Shown here: in pieces, positions 52,424 to 62,337 of the stretch
How positions within the stretch are numbered: the stretch's first letter is position 1
Layout of the letters: each line of letters starts with the position of its first letter
DNA from: Pseudomonas sp. JUb42
GTDB lineage: Bacteria; Pseudomonadota; Gammaproteobacteria; Pseudomonadales; Pseudomonadaceae
Assembly: GCF_024807945.1 (NCBI RefSeq)
Contig: NZ_JANUFD010000004.1
Location: 372,001 to 436,000, forward strand
Length of the DNA stretch: 64,000 nt
Direction: 5' to 3'
Program-made: the position numbers and the translations under genes
Notes under the pieces: model-generated
Told to the model about the DNA's origin: nothing
Seen by the model: the letters and a program-made list of their open reading frames with translations, nothing else
The model's database searches: none

Positions 52424-52618
52424 TCAGCCTTCCAGCGTGCGCGCCAGGTCTCTTGCCGATTGCAGGGGTTGGGGGCTGGCGATGACCTGGCGCATGACAT
52501 CGCGCAGGTCATTGGGAAGTTGTTCCATGCAACGCCGCGCCGAGGCACGCACAGCGTCGTCTGTTCCATGGATACGCGCGGCCAGCAGCAATACCAGGGT
52601 GGCGTCCGAAAGATTCAT
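52424..52618 (-). CDS. Short hypothetical protein
   Basis: 64 residues from ATG 52618: MNLSDATLVLLLAARIHGTD, then an alpha-helical, Arg-rich remainder (RRCMEQLPNDLRDVMRQVIA). No good Shine-Dalgarno, no family recognised. Coding status is uncertain; the gene would be convergent with hxlR. Confidence 0.4.
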   Translation of the reverse strand: MNLSDATLVLLLAARIHGTDDAVRASARRCMEQLPNDLRDVMRQVIASPQPLQSARDLARTLEG

Positions 52619-52842
52619 GGCAGGGTCCAGAAGAAATCCGCAGCGAAGTTTACTGGGTCTTGCGGCACTACATACCACGACTTTATTGCAGATAGCGCGA
52701 AACAGTAGCTCAATAATTCCATCAAACGACTGTTCGAAATGCCGCAGGCCCGTTAATCGCTTGATTTGACTTGAGAAGTCGGCGCGCTGCCGGATCTGGA
52801 TCAATATCGGCACAAATGGGATCTTGCGATAAAAATCGCAGG

Positions 52843-52872
52843 CAACAAAAAAGCGACCCTAGGGTCGCTTCT
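52843..52872 (-). terminator. Terminator of the tRNA operon
   Basis: On the minus strand AAGCGACCCTAGGGTCGCTT is a perfect palindrome followed by six T. It is 41 bases after tRNA-Asp. Confidence 0.92.
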
Positions 52873-52912
52873 CTGGTCGATACGAGGAGTTCAAGGGCCT
52901 CGTATCTCAATA

Positions 52913-52989
52913 TGGCGCAGCGGACGGGACTCGAACCCGCGACCCCCGGCGTGACAGGCCGGTATTCTAACCGACTGAACTACCGCTGC
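52913..52989 (-). tRNA. tRNA-Asp (GTC)
   Basis: 77 bases with an encoded CCA end. Acceptor GCAGCGG pairs with CCGCTGC; anticodon GTC in CCTGTCACG; T-loop GGTTCGAGTCC. Cloverleaf like E. coli tRNA-Asp. Confidence 0.96.
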
Positions 52990-53011
52990 GCGTAACACCT
53001 TTTACATCGAG

Positions 53012-53087
53012 TGGTGGGTGATGACGGGATCGAACCGCCGACCCGCTGCTTGTAAGGCAGCTGCTCTCCCGGCTGAGCTAATCACCC
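53012..53087 (-). tRNA. tRNA-Val (TAC)
   Basis: 76 bases ending in CCA. Acceptor GGGTGAT pairs with ATCACCC, anticodon TAC in CTTACAA, T-loop GGTTCGATCCC. Transcribed before tRNA-Asp, with 22 bases between them. Confidence 0.96.
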
Positions 53088-53108
53088 ATGTCTCTCGGTG
53101 TGGCGCGC

Positions 53109-53137
53109 ATTCTACGGAGCGACCTCACCTCTGGCAA
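53109..53137 (-). promoter_or_regulatory. Promoter of the tRNA-Val/tRNA-Asp operon
   Basis: On the minus strand TTGCCA and TAGAAT with a 17-base spacer, then GCGCGCC, the GC-rich discriminator typical of stringently controlled stable-RNA promoters. Confidence 0.75.
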
Positions 53138-53248
53138 GCACTTTTTGAAATAAATTTTATAATCCTTCCAAAGGCTTAGCGCAGGGTTGGCCGCAGGGTC
53201 CGGGCAGCTAATAATGCCCCCCTTTGTATAGAAGGAGAGACATACCTC

Positions 53249-54169
53249 ATGTGGTTCAAAAACCTGCTTGTCTATCGCCTGACCCAGGATCTGCCGTTCG
53301 ACGCCGAGGCGCTGGAAACTGCACTGGCGACCAAACTGGCGCGCCCCTGTGCCAGCCAGGAGTTGACCACTTACGGTTTCGTCGCCCCTTTCGGTAAAGG
53401 CGCTGACGCTCCACTGGTTCACGTCAGCGGCGACTTCCTGCTGATCGCGGCGCGTAAAGAAGAACGCATCCTGCCCGGCAGCGTCGTGCGCGATGCCCTT
53501 AAAGAGAAGGTCGAGGAGATCGAAGCCGAGCAGATGCGCAAGGTCTATAAGAAGGAGCGCGATCAGCTCAAGGATGAAATTATCCAGGCCTTCCTGCCCC
53601 GTGCCTTTATTCGTCGCTCGTCCACCTTCGCCGCCATCGCGCCGAAACAGGGCCTGATCCTGGTCAACAGCGCCAGCCCCAAGCGCGCCGAAGACCTGCT
53701 GTCGACCCTGCGTGAAGTGATCGGCACGCTGCCGGTGCGGCCGCTGACCGTCAAGACCGCGCCAACCGCGATCATGACCGACTGGGTCAAGACCCAGAAA
53801 GCGGCCGACAACTTCTTCGTCCTCGACGAATGCGAGCTGCGCGACACCCACGAAGATGGCGGCATCGTCCGCTGCAAGCGCCAGGACCTGACCAGCGACG
53901 AGATCCAGCTGCACCTGAGCACCGGCAAAGTGGTGACCCAGCTGTCCTTGGCGTGGATGGACAAACTGTCCTTCGTGCTCGACGACAAAATGGTGGTCAA
54001 GCGCCTGAAGTTCGAAGACCTGCTGCAGGATCAGGCCGAACAGGACGGTGGCGAAGAAGCCCTGGGCCAACTCGACGCCAGCTTCACCCTGATGATGCTG
54101 ACCTTCGGCGAGTTCCTGCCGGAGCTGTTCGAAGCCCTGGGTGGCGAGGAGATTCCCCAGGGGATCTGA
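53249..54169 (+). CDS. rdgC: Recombination-associated protein RdgC
   Basis: 306 residues, start [20 protein letters not shown], the normal RdgC length. It is a ring-shaped DNA-binding protein that limits RecA filament formation. The SRLxxLE-like core is replaced by [16 protein letters not shown] near residue 125, and the acidic C-terminus ends [22 protein letters not shown] sequence precedes the ATG. TATAAT at 53158-53163 may be its -10. Confidence 0.95.
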   Translation: MWFKNLLVYRLTQDLPFDAEALETALATKLARPCASQELTTYGFVAPFGKGADAPLVHVSGDFLLIAARKEERILPGSVVRDALKEKVEEIEAEQMRKVYKKERDQLKDEIIQAFLPRAFIRRSSTFAAIAPKQGLILVNSASPKRAEDLLSTLREVIGTLPVRPLTVKTAPTAIMTDWVKTQKAADNFFVLDECELRDTHEDGGIVRCKRQDLTSDEIQLHLSTGKVVTQLSLAWMDKLSFVLDDKMVVKRLKFEDLLQDQAEQDGGEEALGQLDASFTLMMLTFGEFLPELFEALGGEEIPQGI

Positions 54170-54190
54170 CCAGCGAACACGCACCAATCA

Positions 54191-54281
54191 TGTGGGACCG
54201 GCTTTAGCCGGGAAGACGCAGGCATGATCGATACATTTCTATCATCTGCCATGTTGCCTTCCCGGCTAAAGCCGGTCCCAC
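54191..54281. repeat. REPIN, type C
   Basis: TGTGGGACCGGCTTTAGCCG / CGGCTAAAGCCGGTCCCAC, with a variable loop, 91 bases. Between rdgC and the BASS transporter gene. Confidence 0.9.
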
Positions 54282-54318
54282 CTACACCTGCCTCAACAAT
54301 AAATAAAAGGAGCGAGCC

Positions 54319-55281
54319 ATGCGTGCCCTGGCTGCATTGAGTCGTTTTGTCGGTAATACCTTTGCATACTGGGTGCTGTTGTTCGCTGTCCTGGCGTTCC
54401 TGTTCCCGAGCGGGTTCATCGTCCTCAAGCCCCTGATCGTGCCCCTGTTGGGCCTGGTCATGTTCGGCATGGGCCTGACCCTCAAGCTCGAAGATTTCTC
54501 TGAGGTCGTGCGCCATCCCTGGCGCGTGGCCCTGGGCGTCGTCGCCCACTTCGTGATCATGCCGGGCGTGGCCTGGCTGCTGTGCCAGCTGTTCCACCTG
54601 CCGCCGGAAATCGCCGTGGGTGTGATTCTGGTCGGCTGCTGCCCAAGCGGCACCTCGTCCAATGTAATGACCTGGCTGGCCAAGGGCGATCTGGCGCTGT
54701 CAGTGGCCATCGCCGCCGTCACCACCCTGCTCGCGCCATTGCTGACCCCGGCATTGATCTGGCTGCTGGCCTCGGCCTGGCTGCCGGTGTCCTTCATGGA
54801 AATGTTCTGGTCGATCCTGCAACTGGTCATGCTGCCGATCGTCCTCGGCGTAATAGCCCAGCGCGTATTGGGGCAAAAAGTCAGCTACGCGGTGGACGTC
54901 CTGCCACTGATCTCGGTGGTGAGCATCGTCATGATCGTCTGCGCAGTGGTCGCCGCCAGTCAGGCGAAGATCGCCGAATCCGGCCTGCTGATCATGGCCG
55001 TGGTGATCCTGCACAACAGCTTCGGTTTCCTGCTGGGTTACTTCACCGGCAAGCTGTTCAAGCTGCCCCTGGCCCAGCGCAAGTCGCTGTCCCTGGAAGT
55101 CGGCATGCAGAACTCCGGCCTCGGCGCCGCCCTGGCCAGCGCCCACTTCTCGCCCCTGGCGGCAGTACCGAGCGCGCTGTTCAGCGTCTGGCACAATATC
55201 TCCGGGGCGTTGCTGTCGACGTACTTCAGGAAGATGGAGCCTGATGCGGTAGTGAGCGAAGACAAGCCTGTCTTGAGCTGA
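54319..55281 (+). CDS. Bile acid:sodium symporter family transporter
   Basis: A 320-residue BASS-family transporter with nine to ten membrane helices. The family signature region GCCPSGTSSNVMTWLAKGD lies near residue 107, and the inverted-repeat counterpart EVGMQNSGLGAALASAHF near residue 260. Bacterial members transport sodium with organic anions such as pantoate or keto acids; the substrate here is unknown. GGAGCG precedes the ATG. Confidence 0.9.
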   Translation: MRALAALSRFVGNTFAYWVLLFAVLAFLFPSGFIVLKPLIVPLLGLVMFGMGLTLKLEDFSEVVRHPWRVALGVVAHFVIMPGVAWLLCQLFHLPPEIAVGVILVGCCPSGTSSNVMTWLAKGDLALSVAIAAVTTLLAPLLTPALIWLLASAWLPVSFMEMFWSILQLVMLPIVLGVIAQRVLGQKVSYAVDVLPLISVVSIVMIVCAVVAASQAKIAESGLLIMAVVILHNSFGFLLGYFTGKLFKLPLAQRKSLSLEVGMQNSGLGAALASAHFSPLAAVPSALFSVWHNISGALLSTYFRKMEPDAVVSEDKPVLS

Positions 55282-55302
55282 GTCCCTGCGGAAGTGGTTT
55301 TA

Positions 55303-55394
55303 TGTGGGACCGGCTTTAGCCGGGAAAGGGCTGGCACAGACACTGCATTTGCTTGGCCAGGAAGGACGGCTTCCCGGCTGAAGCCGGTCCCACA
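55303..55394. repeat. REPIN, type C
   Basis: TGTGGGACCGGCTTTAGCCG / CGGCTGAAGCCGGTCCCACA, 92 bases, between the convergent BASS and MFS-PlsC genes. Brackets the BASS gene with the copy at 54191. Confidence 0.9.
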
Positions 55395-55423
55395 AAACCC
55401 TGTTTCAAATCATAAATTTGTTG

Positions 55424-57298
55424 CTAGCGCACATCCCCACGCAACGCCGCCACCCGCTCCCGGGCACTGGCCGGCACCGCATCCTCGCCTTCCAGCGGCG
55501 CCCCCGCCACCACCGTGACCCGTGACCAGAAGCGGCGGAACAAGCCCTTCTGCGGATCACGACTGAAGAAGCTGCCCCACAGCCCCTGCAACGCCAGGGG
55601 AATCACCGGCACCGGCGTCTCTTTGAGAATCCGCGTCATGCCGCCCTTGAATTCGTCGATCTCGCCATCGGCGGTCAACTTGCCTTCCGGGAAGATGCAC
55701 ACCAGTTCACCGTCGCGCAGGTACTGGCCGATGCGCTCGAATGCGCGCTCGAAGACCTTGATGTCCTCGCTGCGCCCGGCAATCGGAATGGCTCCGGCGG
55801 TACGGAAGATAAAGTTGAGCACCGGCAGGTTGTAGATCTTGTAGTACATGACAAAGCGAATCGGCCGACGCACTGCGCCGGTAATCAACAAGGCATCGAC
55901 GAAAGACACATGGTTGCAGACCAGCAGCGCCGCGCCTTCATCGGGAATCCGCTCCAGCTCACGGTGTTCGACGCGGTACATGGAATGGCTGAGCAGCCAG
56001 ATCATGAAACGCATGGTGAACTCGGGGACGATCTTGAAGATGTAGGTGTTGACCGCGATGTTCATCAGCGACACCACCAGAAACAGCTCCGGAATCGGCA
56101 GTTTGAGCAGGCTGAGGAAGACGATGGAGAACAGCGCCGAGATCACCATGAACAGGGCATTGAGGATGTTGTTCGCGGCAATCACCCGGGAACGCTGGTT
56201 CTCCGGGGTGCGCGACTGGATCAGCGCATACAGCGGCACGATATAGAAGCCGCCAAACAGGCCCAAGCCCATGATGTCAAACAGCACCCACCAGGCTTGG
56301 CCGTGGCCGAGCAGAGTCAGCCAGTCATAGGCCAGCGCGTCCTGCGGCAGCGCACCGGAATGCCACCACAGCAGCAGGCCGAAAACGGTCAGGCCGAACG
56401 AGCCAAAAGGCACCAGGCCGATTTCCACCTTGTGCCCCGACAGCCGCTCGCAGAGCATGGAGCCGGCCGCGATACCGATGGAGAACACGGTGAGAATCAG
56501 GGTGACCACGGTCTCATCGCCATAGAGCCACTCTTTGGCGTAGGCCGGAATCTGCGTCAGATAAATCGCCCCGACAAACCAGAACCACGAGTTGCCGACA
56601 ATCGAGCGCGACACCGCAGGGGTCTGCCCCAGGCCCATGCGCAGGGTCGCCCAGGACTGGCTGAAGATATTCCAGTTGAGGACCATCTCCGGCGCAGCAG
56701 CCGCAGCGCGAGGAATGCTGCGACTGGCGACGTAGCCCAGGCCAGCGGTCAGAATCATCGCCGTGGCGACAATCGGCGCGTAGTGCCCGGACGACATCAT
56801 GATCCCGGCGCCAATGGTCCCCGCCAGAATCGCCAGGAAGGTGCCCATCTCCACCAGACCATTGCCGCCCACCAGCTCCTCTTCACGCAGGTGCTGGGGC
56901 AGGATCGAATACTTCACCGGGCCGAACAGCGACGAATGGGTGCCCATGGCAAACAGCGCCACCAGCATCAGCCACAGGTGATCGAACAGAAAGCCCAGAG
57001 CGGCCACCACCATAATGGCGATTTCGCCCAGCTTGATCAGGCGGATCAGCGCATCCTTGGCGTACTTCTCGCCGAACTGCCCGGCCAGGGCCGAGAACAG
57101 AAAGAACGGCAAAATGAACAGCAGCGCGCAGAGATTGACCCAGATGGAGCGATCCCCGGTGATGCTCAATTTGTAGAGGATCGCCAGGATCAGCGACTGC
57201 TTGAAAATGTTGTCGTTGAATGCCCCGAGGGACTGGGTAATGAAAAACGGCAGGAAGCGCCGGGTTCCAAGTAATTTGAATTGTGACGGTTGGCTCAT
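55424..57298 (-). CDS. MFS-PlsC fusion (lysophospholipid flippase/acyltransferase)
   Basis: A 624-residue fusion: an N-terminal major facilitator part of about 12 helices (residues 1-410), resembling the lysophospholipid flippase LplT, and a C-terminal PlsC acyltransferase. The HX4D catalytic box is NHVSFVD near residue 447 and the FPEGKLTADGE box near 525. E. coli keeps LplT and Aas as separate genes; here the flippase and acyltransferase are joined without the acyl-ACP synthetase. It probably imports lysophospholipid and re-acylates it. Start MSQPSQFKLLGTRRFLPF. Confidence 0.92.
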   Translation of the reverse strand: MSQPSQFKLLGTRRFLPFFITQSLGAFNDNIFKQSLILAILYKLSITGDRSIWVNLCALLFILPFFLFSALAGQFGEKYAKDALIRLIKLGEIAIMVVAALGFLFDHLWLMLVALFAMGTHSSLFGPVKYSILPQHLREEELVGGNGLVEMGTFLAILAGTIGAGIMMSSGHYAPIVATAMILTAGLGYVASRSIPRAAAAAPEMVLNWNIFSQSWATLRMGLGQTPAVSRSIVGNSWFWFVGAIYLTQIPAYAKEWLYGDETVVTLILTVFSIGIAAGSMLCERLSGHKVEIGLVPFGSFGLTVFGLLLWWHSGALPQDALAYDWLTLLGHGQAWWVLFDIMGLGLFGGFYIVPLYALIQSRTPENQRSRVIAANNILNALFMVISALFSIVFLSLLKLPIPELFLVVSLMNIAVNTYIFKIVPEFTMRFMIWLLSHSMYRVEHRELERIPDEGAALLVCNHVSFVDALLITGAVRRPIRFVMYYKIYNLPVLNFIFRTAGAIPIAGRSEDIKVFERAFERIGQYLRDGELVCIFPEGKLTADGEIDEFKGGMTRILKETPVPVIPLALQGLWGSFFSRDPQKGLFRRFWSRVTVVAGAPLEGEDAVPASARERVAALRGDVR

Positions 57299-57364
57299 CG
57301 TCCGTGGTCCTGAATGGCTCGTGCGCCATTGAAGACGTTAAGCCGCCGGATGTCGATAGCTCTT

Positions 57365-58510
57365 CTAACCCTCGGTGCGTTTACACAGGCCGGCGATACA
57401 TGGCGAAACAAACAACTCGCCACGCCAGGCACCGCGCAGGGTGCGGCCCATGATCAACAGCCAGAGCAGTGCCAGGCAGGCCACCAAAGCCTCGCCCATC
57501 ACCGTAAAGAAGCCTAGATGCAGCACCGCCGCCAGCTTCAGCGTAGCCGTGGCATAGACGCCCAACGGAAAGGTAAATCCCCACCAGCCCAGGTTGAACG
57601 GAATGCCGCTGCGCAGATAACGAAGGGTAATCAGTACCGCCAGCAGCATCCACCACAGGCCAAAGCCCCAAAGGATGATCCCCGCGACCAGGCCAATGCC
57701 TTCGGCCATGGCGCCGACACTTTCAAGACCGTTGGCCGCAAAGATCGCCGGGGCATCACTACCGAGCAGCAGCAGGCCCAACGCGCCGGTGCCGATGGGG
57801 CCCAAGGCCAGCCAGCTCGATGCCGCCATATTTTCGTGGGGCAGCTTGTGCAGGGCCATGCGCAATATCAGGATGGCGAGAATGCTGAACGCCACCGGCA
57901 CCGAGAAGGCCCACAGCACATAGCTGGTGATCAGCACATGAAACTGCGCTGCGGTGTCGGCCAGATGCGGCGCCAGTTGCCCGCCACTGGCCGCCGCCAC
58001 TTCCGCCGCCACCACCGGCAACAGCCAGACGGCAGTCATCTGATCGATGCTGTGTTCCTGACGGGTAAACATCATGAAGGGAATCGCCACGCCGCAGACC
58101 AGCGCCATGGCCACATCCAGCCACCACAATCCTTCGATCAACGGCAGCAAGCCATCGCCCCAACGCGGCAGGCCATAGAGCATGGCGCCGTTGATCAGCG
58201 TCGCCAGGCCCATGGGAATGGTGCCGAAGAACATCGATACCGTGGAATGACCAAACACCCGCCGTGCCTCATCGAAAAACAACAGCCAGCGCGCGCCATA
58301 CAAAAGGCTGAACAGCACAAACAGAGCGATATTTAACAGCCACAACGCCTCGCCCACGGCCCGCAGAGCGGCGAACTGGCCGAGCAGCAAAGAAAGAATC
58401 CCCGTGCCCATGGTCGCGGCGAACCAGTTGGGGGTGAAATGGCGGATCACATCCAGCGGCTGGCCCAGCTGGCTCAGGGGTTTGGCGGGATAAAAGGCAA
58501 TGCGGGTCAT
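57365..58510 (-). CDS. TDT/SLAC1-family anion channel
   Basis: 381 residues, ten predicted helices, of the tellurite-resistance/dicarboxylate transporter (TDT) family. Starts MTRIAFYPAKPLSQLGQPLD, with PNWFAATMGTGILSLLL near residue 28 and FGTIPMGLATLINGAML near residue 95. Homologues include TehA, Mae1 and plant SLAC1. Whether it carries C4-dicarboxylates, sulphite or tellurite-related ions cannot be told. Confidence 0.9.
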   Translation of the reverse strand: MTRIAFYPAKPLSQLGQPLDVIRHFTPNWFAATMGTGILSLLLGQFAALRAVGEALWLLNIALFVLFSLLYGARWLLFFDEARRVFGHSTVSMFFGTIPMGLATLINGAMLYGLPRWGDGLLPLIEGLWWLDVAMALVCGVAIPFMMFTRQEHSIDQMTAVWLLPVVAAEVAAASGGQLAPHLADTAAQFHVLITSYVLWAFSVPVAFSILAILILRMALHKLPHENMAASSWLALGPIGTGALGLLLLGSDAPAIFAANGLESVGAMAEGIGLVAGIILWGFGLWWMLLAVLITLRYLRSGIPFNLGWWGFTFPLGVYATATLKLAAVLHLGFFTVMGEALVACLALLWLLIMGRTLRGAWRGELFVSPCIAGLCKRTEG

Positions 58511-58828
58511 GGTCGGCTCCTGTCCTCTGGTGAGGTGGAGTCATGGTAAGGCGGGTGAGCTTATCTACTAAGCGGGTAATATCTCTATAGGCCATCTATT
58601 TTATAGATAAGTCACTTTCCTTTGTGGGAGCGAGGCTTGCCCGCGAAGGGGCCAGTGCAGACGCCAGATATTCTGTGGCTGATATATCGCCTTCGCGGGC
58701 AAGCCTCGCTCCCACAGCCCACAGTCCATCTACCCGATCAGACCATGGTCGAGACAGACGCCACGCACCCGGCATGCGAGACTGTCCGACTCCAGCTGAA
58801 TCGTTACGTCTTGAGGCTTGAATTTGTT
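58511..58828. other. Divergent intergenic region upstream of the hybrid sensor kinase
   Basis: 318 bases containing the REPIN at 58623-58716 and, at 58745, an in-frame ATG that would add 28 residues to the kinase. An AT-rich tract at 58570-58615 may carry promoters for the two divergent genes. No gene seen. Confidence 0.5.
58623..58716. repeat. REPIN, type B
   Basis: TGTGGGAGCGAGGCTTGCCC / GGGCAAGCCTCGCTCCCACA with a variable loop, 94 bases. Perfectly symmetrical arms. Confidence 0.92.
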
Positions 58829-61800
58829 ATGTCGTTGTCCAGCGGACTGATCGCCGCCGTCGCCCTGGCCTATATGGCCATTATGTTTGCCATCGCCTTC
58901 TGGGGCGACCGGCGCAGTGCTTCGCTGCCGCCGACGCTGCGCGCGTGGGTCTATAGCCTGTCACTGGCGGTGTATTGCACCAGCTGGACCTTCTTCGGCG
59001 CCGTGGGTCAGGCCGCCGAGCAGTTCTGGTCGTTCCTGCCGATCTATATCGGCCCGATACTGCTGATGCTGCTCGCGCCGTGGGTGCAGCAGAAGATGGT
59101 GATGATCAGCAAGCAAGAAAACATCACCTCCATCGCCGACTTTATCGCCGCGCGTTATGGCAAATCGCAATCCCTGGCCATTGTTGTGGCGCTGATCTGC
59201 CTGGTCGGCGTACTGCCGTACATTGCCCTGCAGCTAAAGGGCATTGTCCTCGGTGTAAACATTTTGATTGGCGCCGTGGCCGACGCTACCGGTACCCGCG
59301 CCCAGGACACGGCGCTGATCGTCTCGCTGATCCTGGCCCTGTTCACCATCGTCTTCGGCACCCGCAACCTCGACGTTACGGAGCACCACCGGGGCATGGT
59401 TCTGGCCATAGCGTTCGAGGCGCTGGTCAAGCTGTTTGCCTTTATGGCCGTGGGGATTTTCGTCACTTATGGCCTGTACGACGGTTTTGACGATCTGTTC
59501 AATCAGGCAATGCTGGCGCCGCGCCTTGAAGAGTACTGGAAGGAAACCATCAACTGGCCATCGATGGTGGTGCAGACCGGCGTGGCGATGATGGCCATGG
59601 TCTGCCTGCCCCGGCAGTTCCATGTCACGGTGGTGGAAAATATCAATCCTCAGGACCTGCGCCTGGCCAAATGGGTATTCCCGGCCTACCTGGCCCTGGC
59701 CGGGCTGTTCGTCGTGCCCATCGCCCTGGCCGGGCAGTTGCTGTTGCCCGCCTCGGTACTGCCGGACTCCTTCGTCATCAGCCTGCCCCTGGCCCACGCT
59801 CATCCATCCCTGGCGCTGCTGGCGTTTATCGGCGGCGCGTCGGCAGCCACCGGCATGGTCATCGTCGCCAGTGTCGCGCTGTCGACCATGGTCTCCAACG
59901 ACATGCTGCTGCCTTGGCTGTTGCGCAAGCAGACCGCCGAGCGGCCATTCGAAGTGTTTCGCCACTGGATGCTCTCGGTGCGCCGGGTCAGCATCGTGGT
60001 CATTCTGCTGCTGGCTTATGTGTGCTATCGCCTGCTCGGTTCTACAGCGAGCCTTGCGACCATCGGCCAGATCGCCTTCGCCGCCATCACCCAACTGGCC
60101 CCGGCCATGTGCGGCGCGCTGTACTGGAAACAGGCCAATCGCCGCGGTGTGTTTGCCGGATTGGCGGCGGGCATTTTCATCTGGTTCTACACCCTGGTGC
60201 TGCCGATCACCGCCCATAGCCTGGGCTGGCCGCTGAGCACTTTCCCGCTGCTGAGTTGGCTGCACAATAACCCGTTGAACCTGCCGATCACTCCACTGAC
60301 CCAAGGCGTGGTGCTGTCCCTGGCCGGTAACTTCATTCTATTTGCCTGGGTCTCGGTGCTGTCCCGTACGCGAGTGTCCGAGCACTGGCAGGCCGGGCGC
60401 TTTATCGGTCAGGAAACCCATGCGCGCAGCAATAACCGGCCGCTGCTGGCGGTGCAGATCGACGACCTGCTCAGCCTCTCGGCGCGTTTTGTCGGTGAAG
60501 AGCGGGCGCGGCAGAGTTTCATGCGCTTCGCCTACCGCCAGGGCAAGGGCTTCAACCCCAACCAGAACGCCAATGGCGACTGGATCGCCCACACTGAACG
60601 CCTGCTCGCCGGTGTCCTCGGTGCCTCCTCGACCCGCGCCGTGGTCAAGGCGGCCATCGAGGGCCGCGACATGCAGCTGGAGGACGTGGTGCGCATCGCC
60701 GACGAAGCCTCCGAGGTGCTGCAATTCAACCGGGCCCTGCTGCAAGGCGCCATCGAGAACATCACCCAGGGCATCAGCGTGGTCGATCAGTCCCTGCGCC
60801 TGGTGGCCTGGAATCACCGCTATCTGGAGCTGTTCAACTACCCCGAAGGGCTGATCAGCGTCGGTCGGCCCATCGCCGATATCATCCGCTACAACGCCGA
60901 GCGTGGCCTGTGCGGGCCCGGCGAGGCCGAGGTCCATGTGGCCCGGCGCCTGCACTGGATGCGCCAGGGCCGTGCCCACACCTCCGAACGCATGTTCCCC
61001 AATGGCCGGGTCATCGAACTGATCGGCAACCCCATGCCCGGCGGCGGCTTCGTCATGAGCTTCACCGACATCACCACCTTCCGTGAAGCCGAGCACATGC
61101 TCAAGGGCGCCAACGAGGGCCTGGAACAGCGCGTCGCCGAGCGTACCCGCGAGCTGTCGCAACTCAACGTGGCCTTGACCGAAGCCAAGGGCGTGGCGGA
61201 AAGCGCCAACCAGTCCAAAACCCGTTTCCTCACTGCCGTCAGCCATGACCTGATGCAGCCGCTGAACGCCGCACGGCTGTTCTCCGCCGCGCTGTCCCAT
61301 ACCAGCGATCACCTGCCGGACGAAGCGCAACAGCTGATTCAGCATCTGGACAGCTCCCTGCGTTCAGCCGAAGACCTGATCAGCGACCTGCTGGATATTT
61401 CCCGCCTGGAAAACGGCAAGATCACCCCGGATCGCCAGCCCTTCGCCCTCAGTGCCCTGTTCGACACCCTGGGCGCCGAGTTCAAGGCCCTGGCCCAGGA
61501 ACAGGGTCTGCAATTCCGTGTACGCGGCACGGCGCTGCGGGTCGACAGCGATATCAAACTGCTGCGGCGCATCCTGCAAAACTTCCTGACCAATGCCTTC
61601 CGCTACGCCAAGGGTCCGGTGCTGCTGGGCGTGCGACGCCAGGGCAATCACCTGAATCTGGAAGTCTGGGACCGCGGCCCCGGCATTCCAGAAGACAAGC
61701 GCCAAGTGATTTTCGAAGAGTTCAAACGCCTGGACAGTCACCAGACCCGCGCCGAAAAAGGCCTGGGTCTGGGCCTGGCGATTGCCGACGGCCTGTGCCG

Positions 61801-62299
61801 GGTGCTTGGCCATCGCCTGCAAGTGCGCTCCTGGCCGGGCAAGGGCAGCGTGTTCAGCGTCAGCGTGCCACTGGCCCAGCGCCAGCAAAGCCAAGCCACT
61901 GCGCCCAAGGAAACCAACGGCACGGCATTGAGCGGCACCTCGGTGCTTTGCGTGGACAACGAAGACAGCATCCTGATCGGCATGAACAGCCTGCTGACCC
62001 GCTGGGGCTGCCAGGTCTGGACCGCCCGCAGTCGCGCAGAGTGCCAGGCCCTGCTCGACGACGGCGTACGCCCGCAACTGGCCCTGGTGGACTACCACCT
62101 GGACGACGGCGATACCGGCACCGAACTCATGGCCTGGCTGCGTACCCGCTTGGGCGAGCCACTGCCCGGCGTAGTGATCAGCGCCGACGGCCGCCCGGAA
62201 CTGGTCAGCCAGATCAATGCGGCAGGGCTGGGCTATCTGGCCAAGCCGGTCAAGCCGGCGGCGTTGCGGGCGTTGTTGAGTCGGCATATTGCGTTGTAG
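58829..62299 (+). CDS. SSS-PAS-histidine kinase-receiver hybrid (CbrA-type)
   Basis: 1156 residues from ATG 58829 (MSLSSGLIAAVALAYMAIMF), chosen because upstream codons overlap a REPIN. Domains in order: sodium/solute symporter-like membrane part of about 13 helices (1-500); PAS near 630-740 (AIENITQGISVVDQSLRLVA); HisKA with FLTAVSHDLMQPLNAARLF (His near 805); HATPase with NFLTNAFRYAKG (N-box), DRGPGIP and GLGLGLAIADG (about 920-1000); receiver domain with LCVDNED and phospho-acceptor Asp in LALVDYHLDDG near 1088. It resembles CbrA but adds a C-terminal receiver. Ligand, response regulator partner and transport activity unknown. Confidence 0.93.
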   Translation: MSLSSGLIAAVALAYMAIMFAIAFWGDRRSASLPPTLRAWVYSLSLAVYCTSWTFFGAVGQAAEQFWSFLPIYIGPILLMLLAPWVQQKMVMISKQENITSIADFIAARYGKSQSLAIVVALICLVGVLPYIALQLKGIVLGVNILIGAVADATGTRAQDTALIVSLILALFTIVFGTRNLDVTEHHRGMVLAIAFEALVKLFAFMAVGIFVTYGLYDGFDDLFNQAMLAPRLEEYWKETINWPSMVVQTGVAMMAMVCLPRQFHVTVVENINPQDLRLAKWVFPAYLALAGLFVVPIALAGQLLLPASVLPDSFVISLPLAHAHPSLALLAFIGGASAATGMVIVASVALSTMVSNDMLLPWLLRKQTAERPFEVFRHWMLSVRRVSIVVILLLAYVCYRLLGSTASLATIGQIAFAAITQLAPAMCGALYWKQANRRGVFAGLAAGIFIWFYTLVLPITAHSLGWPLSTFPLLSWLHNNPLNLPITPLTQGVVLSLAGNFILFAWVSVLSRTRVSEHWQAGRFIGQETHARSNNRPLLAVQIDDLLSLSARFVGEERARQSFMRFAYRQGKGFNPNQNANGDWIAHTERLLAGVLGASSTRAVVKAAIEGRDMQLEDVVRIADEASEVLQFNRALLQGAIENITQGISVVDQSLRLVAWNHRYLELFNYPEGLISVGRPIADIIRYNAERGLCGPGEAEVHVARRLHWMRQGRAHTSERMFPNGRVIELIGNPMPGGGFVMSFTDITTFREAEHMLKGANEGLEQRVAERTRELSQLNVALTEAKGVAESANQSKTRFLTAVSHDLMQPLNAARLFSAALSHTSDHLPDEAQQLIQHLDSSLRSAEDLISDLLDISRLENGKITPDRQPFALSALFDTLGAEFKALAQEQGLQFRVRGTALRVDSDIKLLRRILQNFLTNAFRYAKGPVLLGVRRQGNHLNLEVWDRGPGIPEDKRQVIFEEFKRLDSHQTRAEKGLGLGLAIADGLCRVLGHRLQVRSWPGKGSVFSVSVPLAQRQQSQATAPKETNGTALSGTSVLCVDNEDSILIGMNSLLTRWGCQVWTARSRAECQALLDDGVRPQLALVDYHLDDGDTGTELMAWLRTRLGEPLPGVVISADGRPELVSQINAAGLGYLAKPVKPAALRALLSRHIAL

Positions 62300-62337
62300 C
62301 GAAGCCACCTGATCTGGAGCGCGATCTTGTGGGAGCC

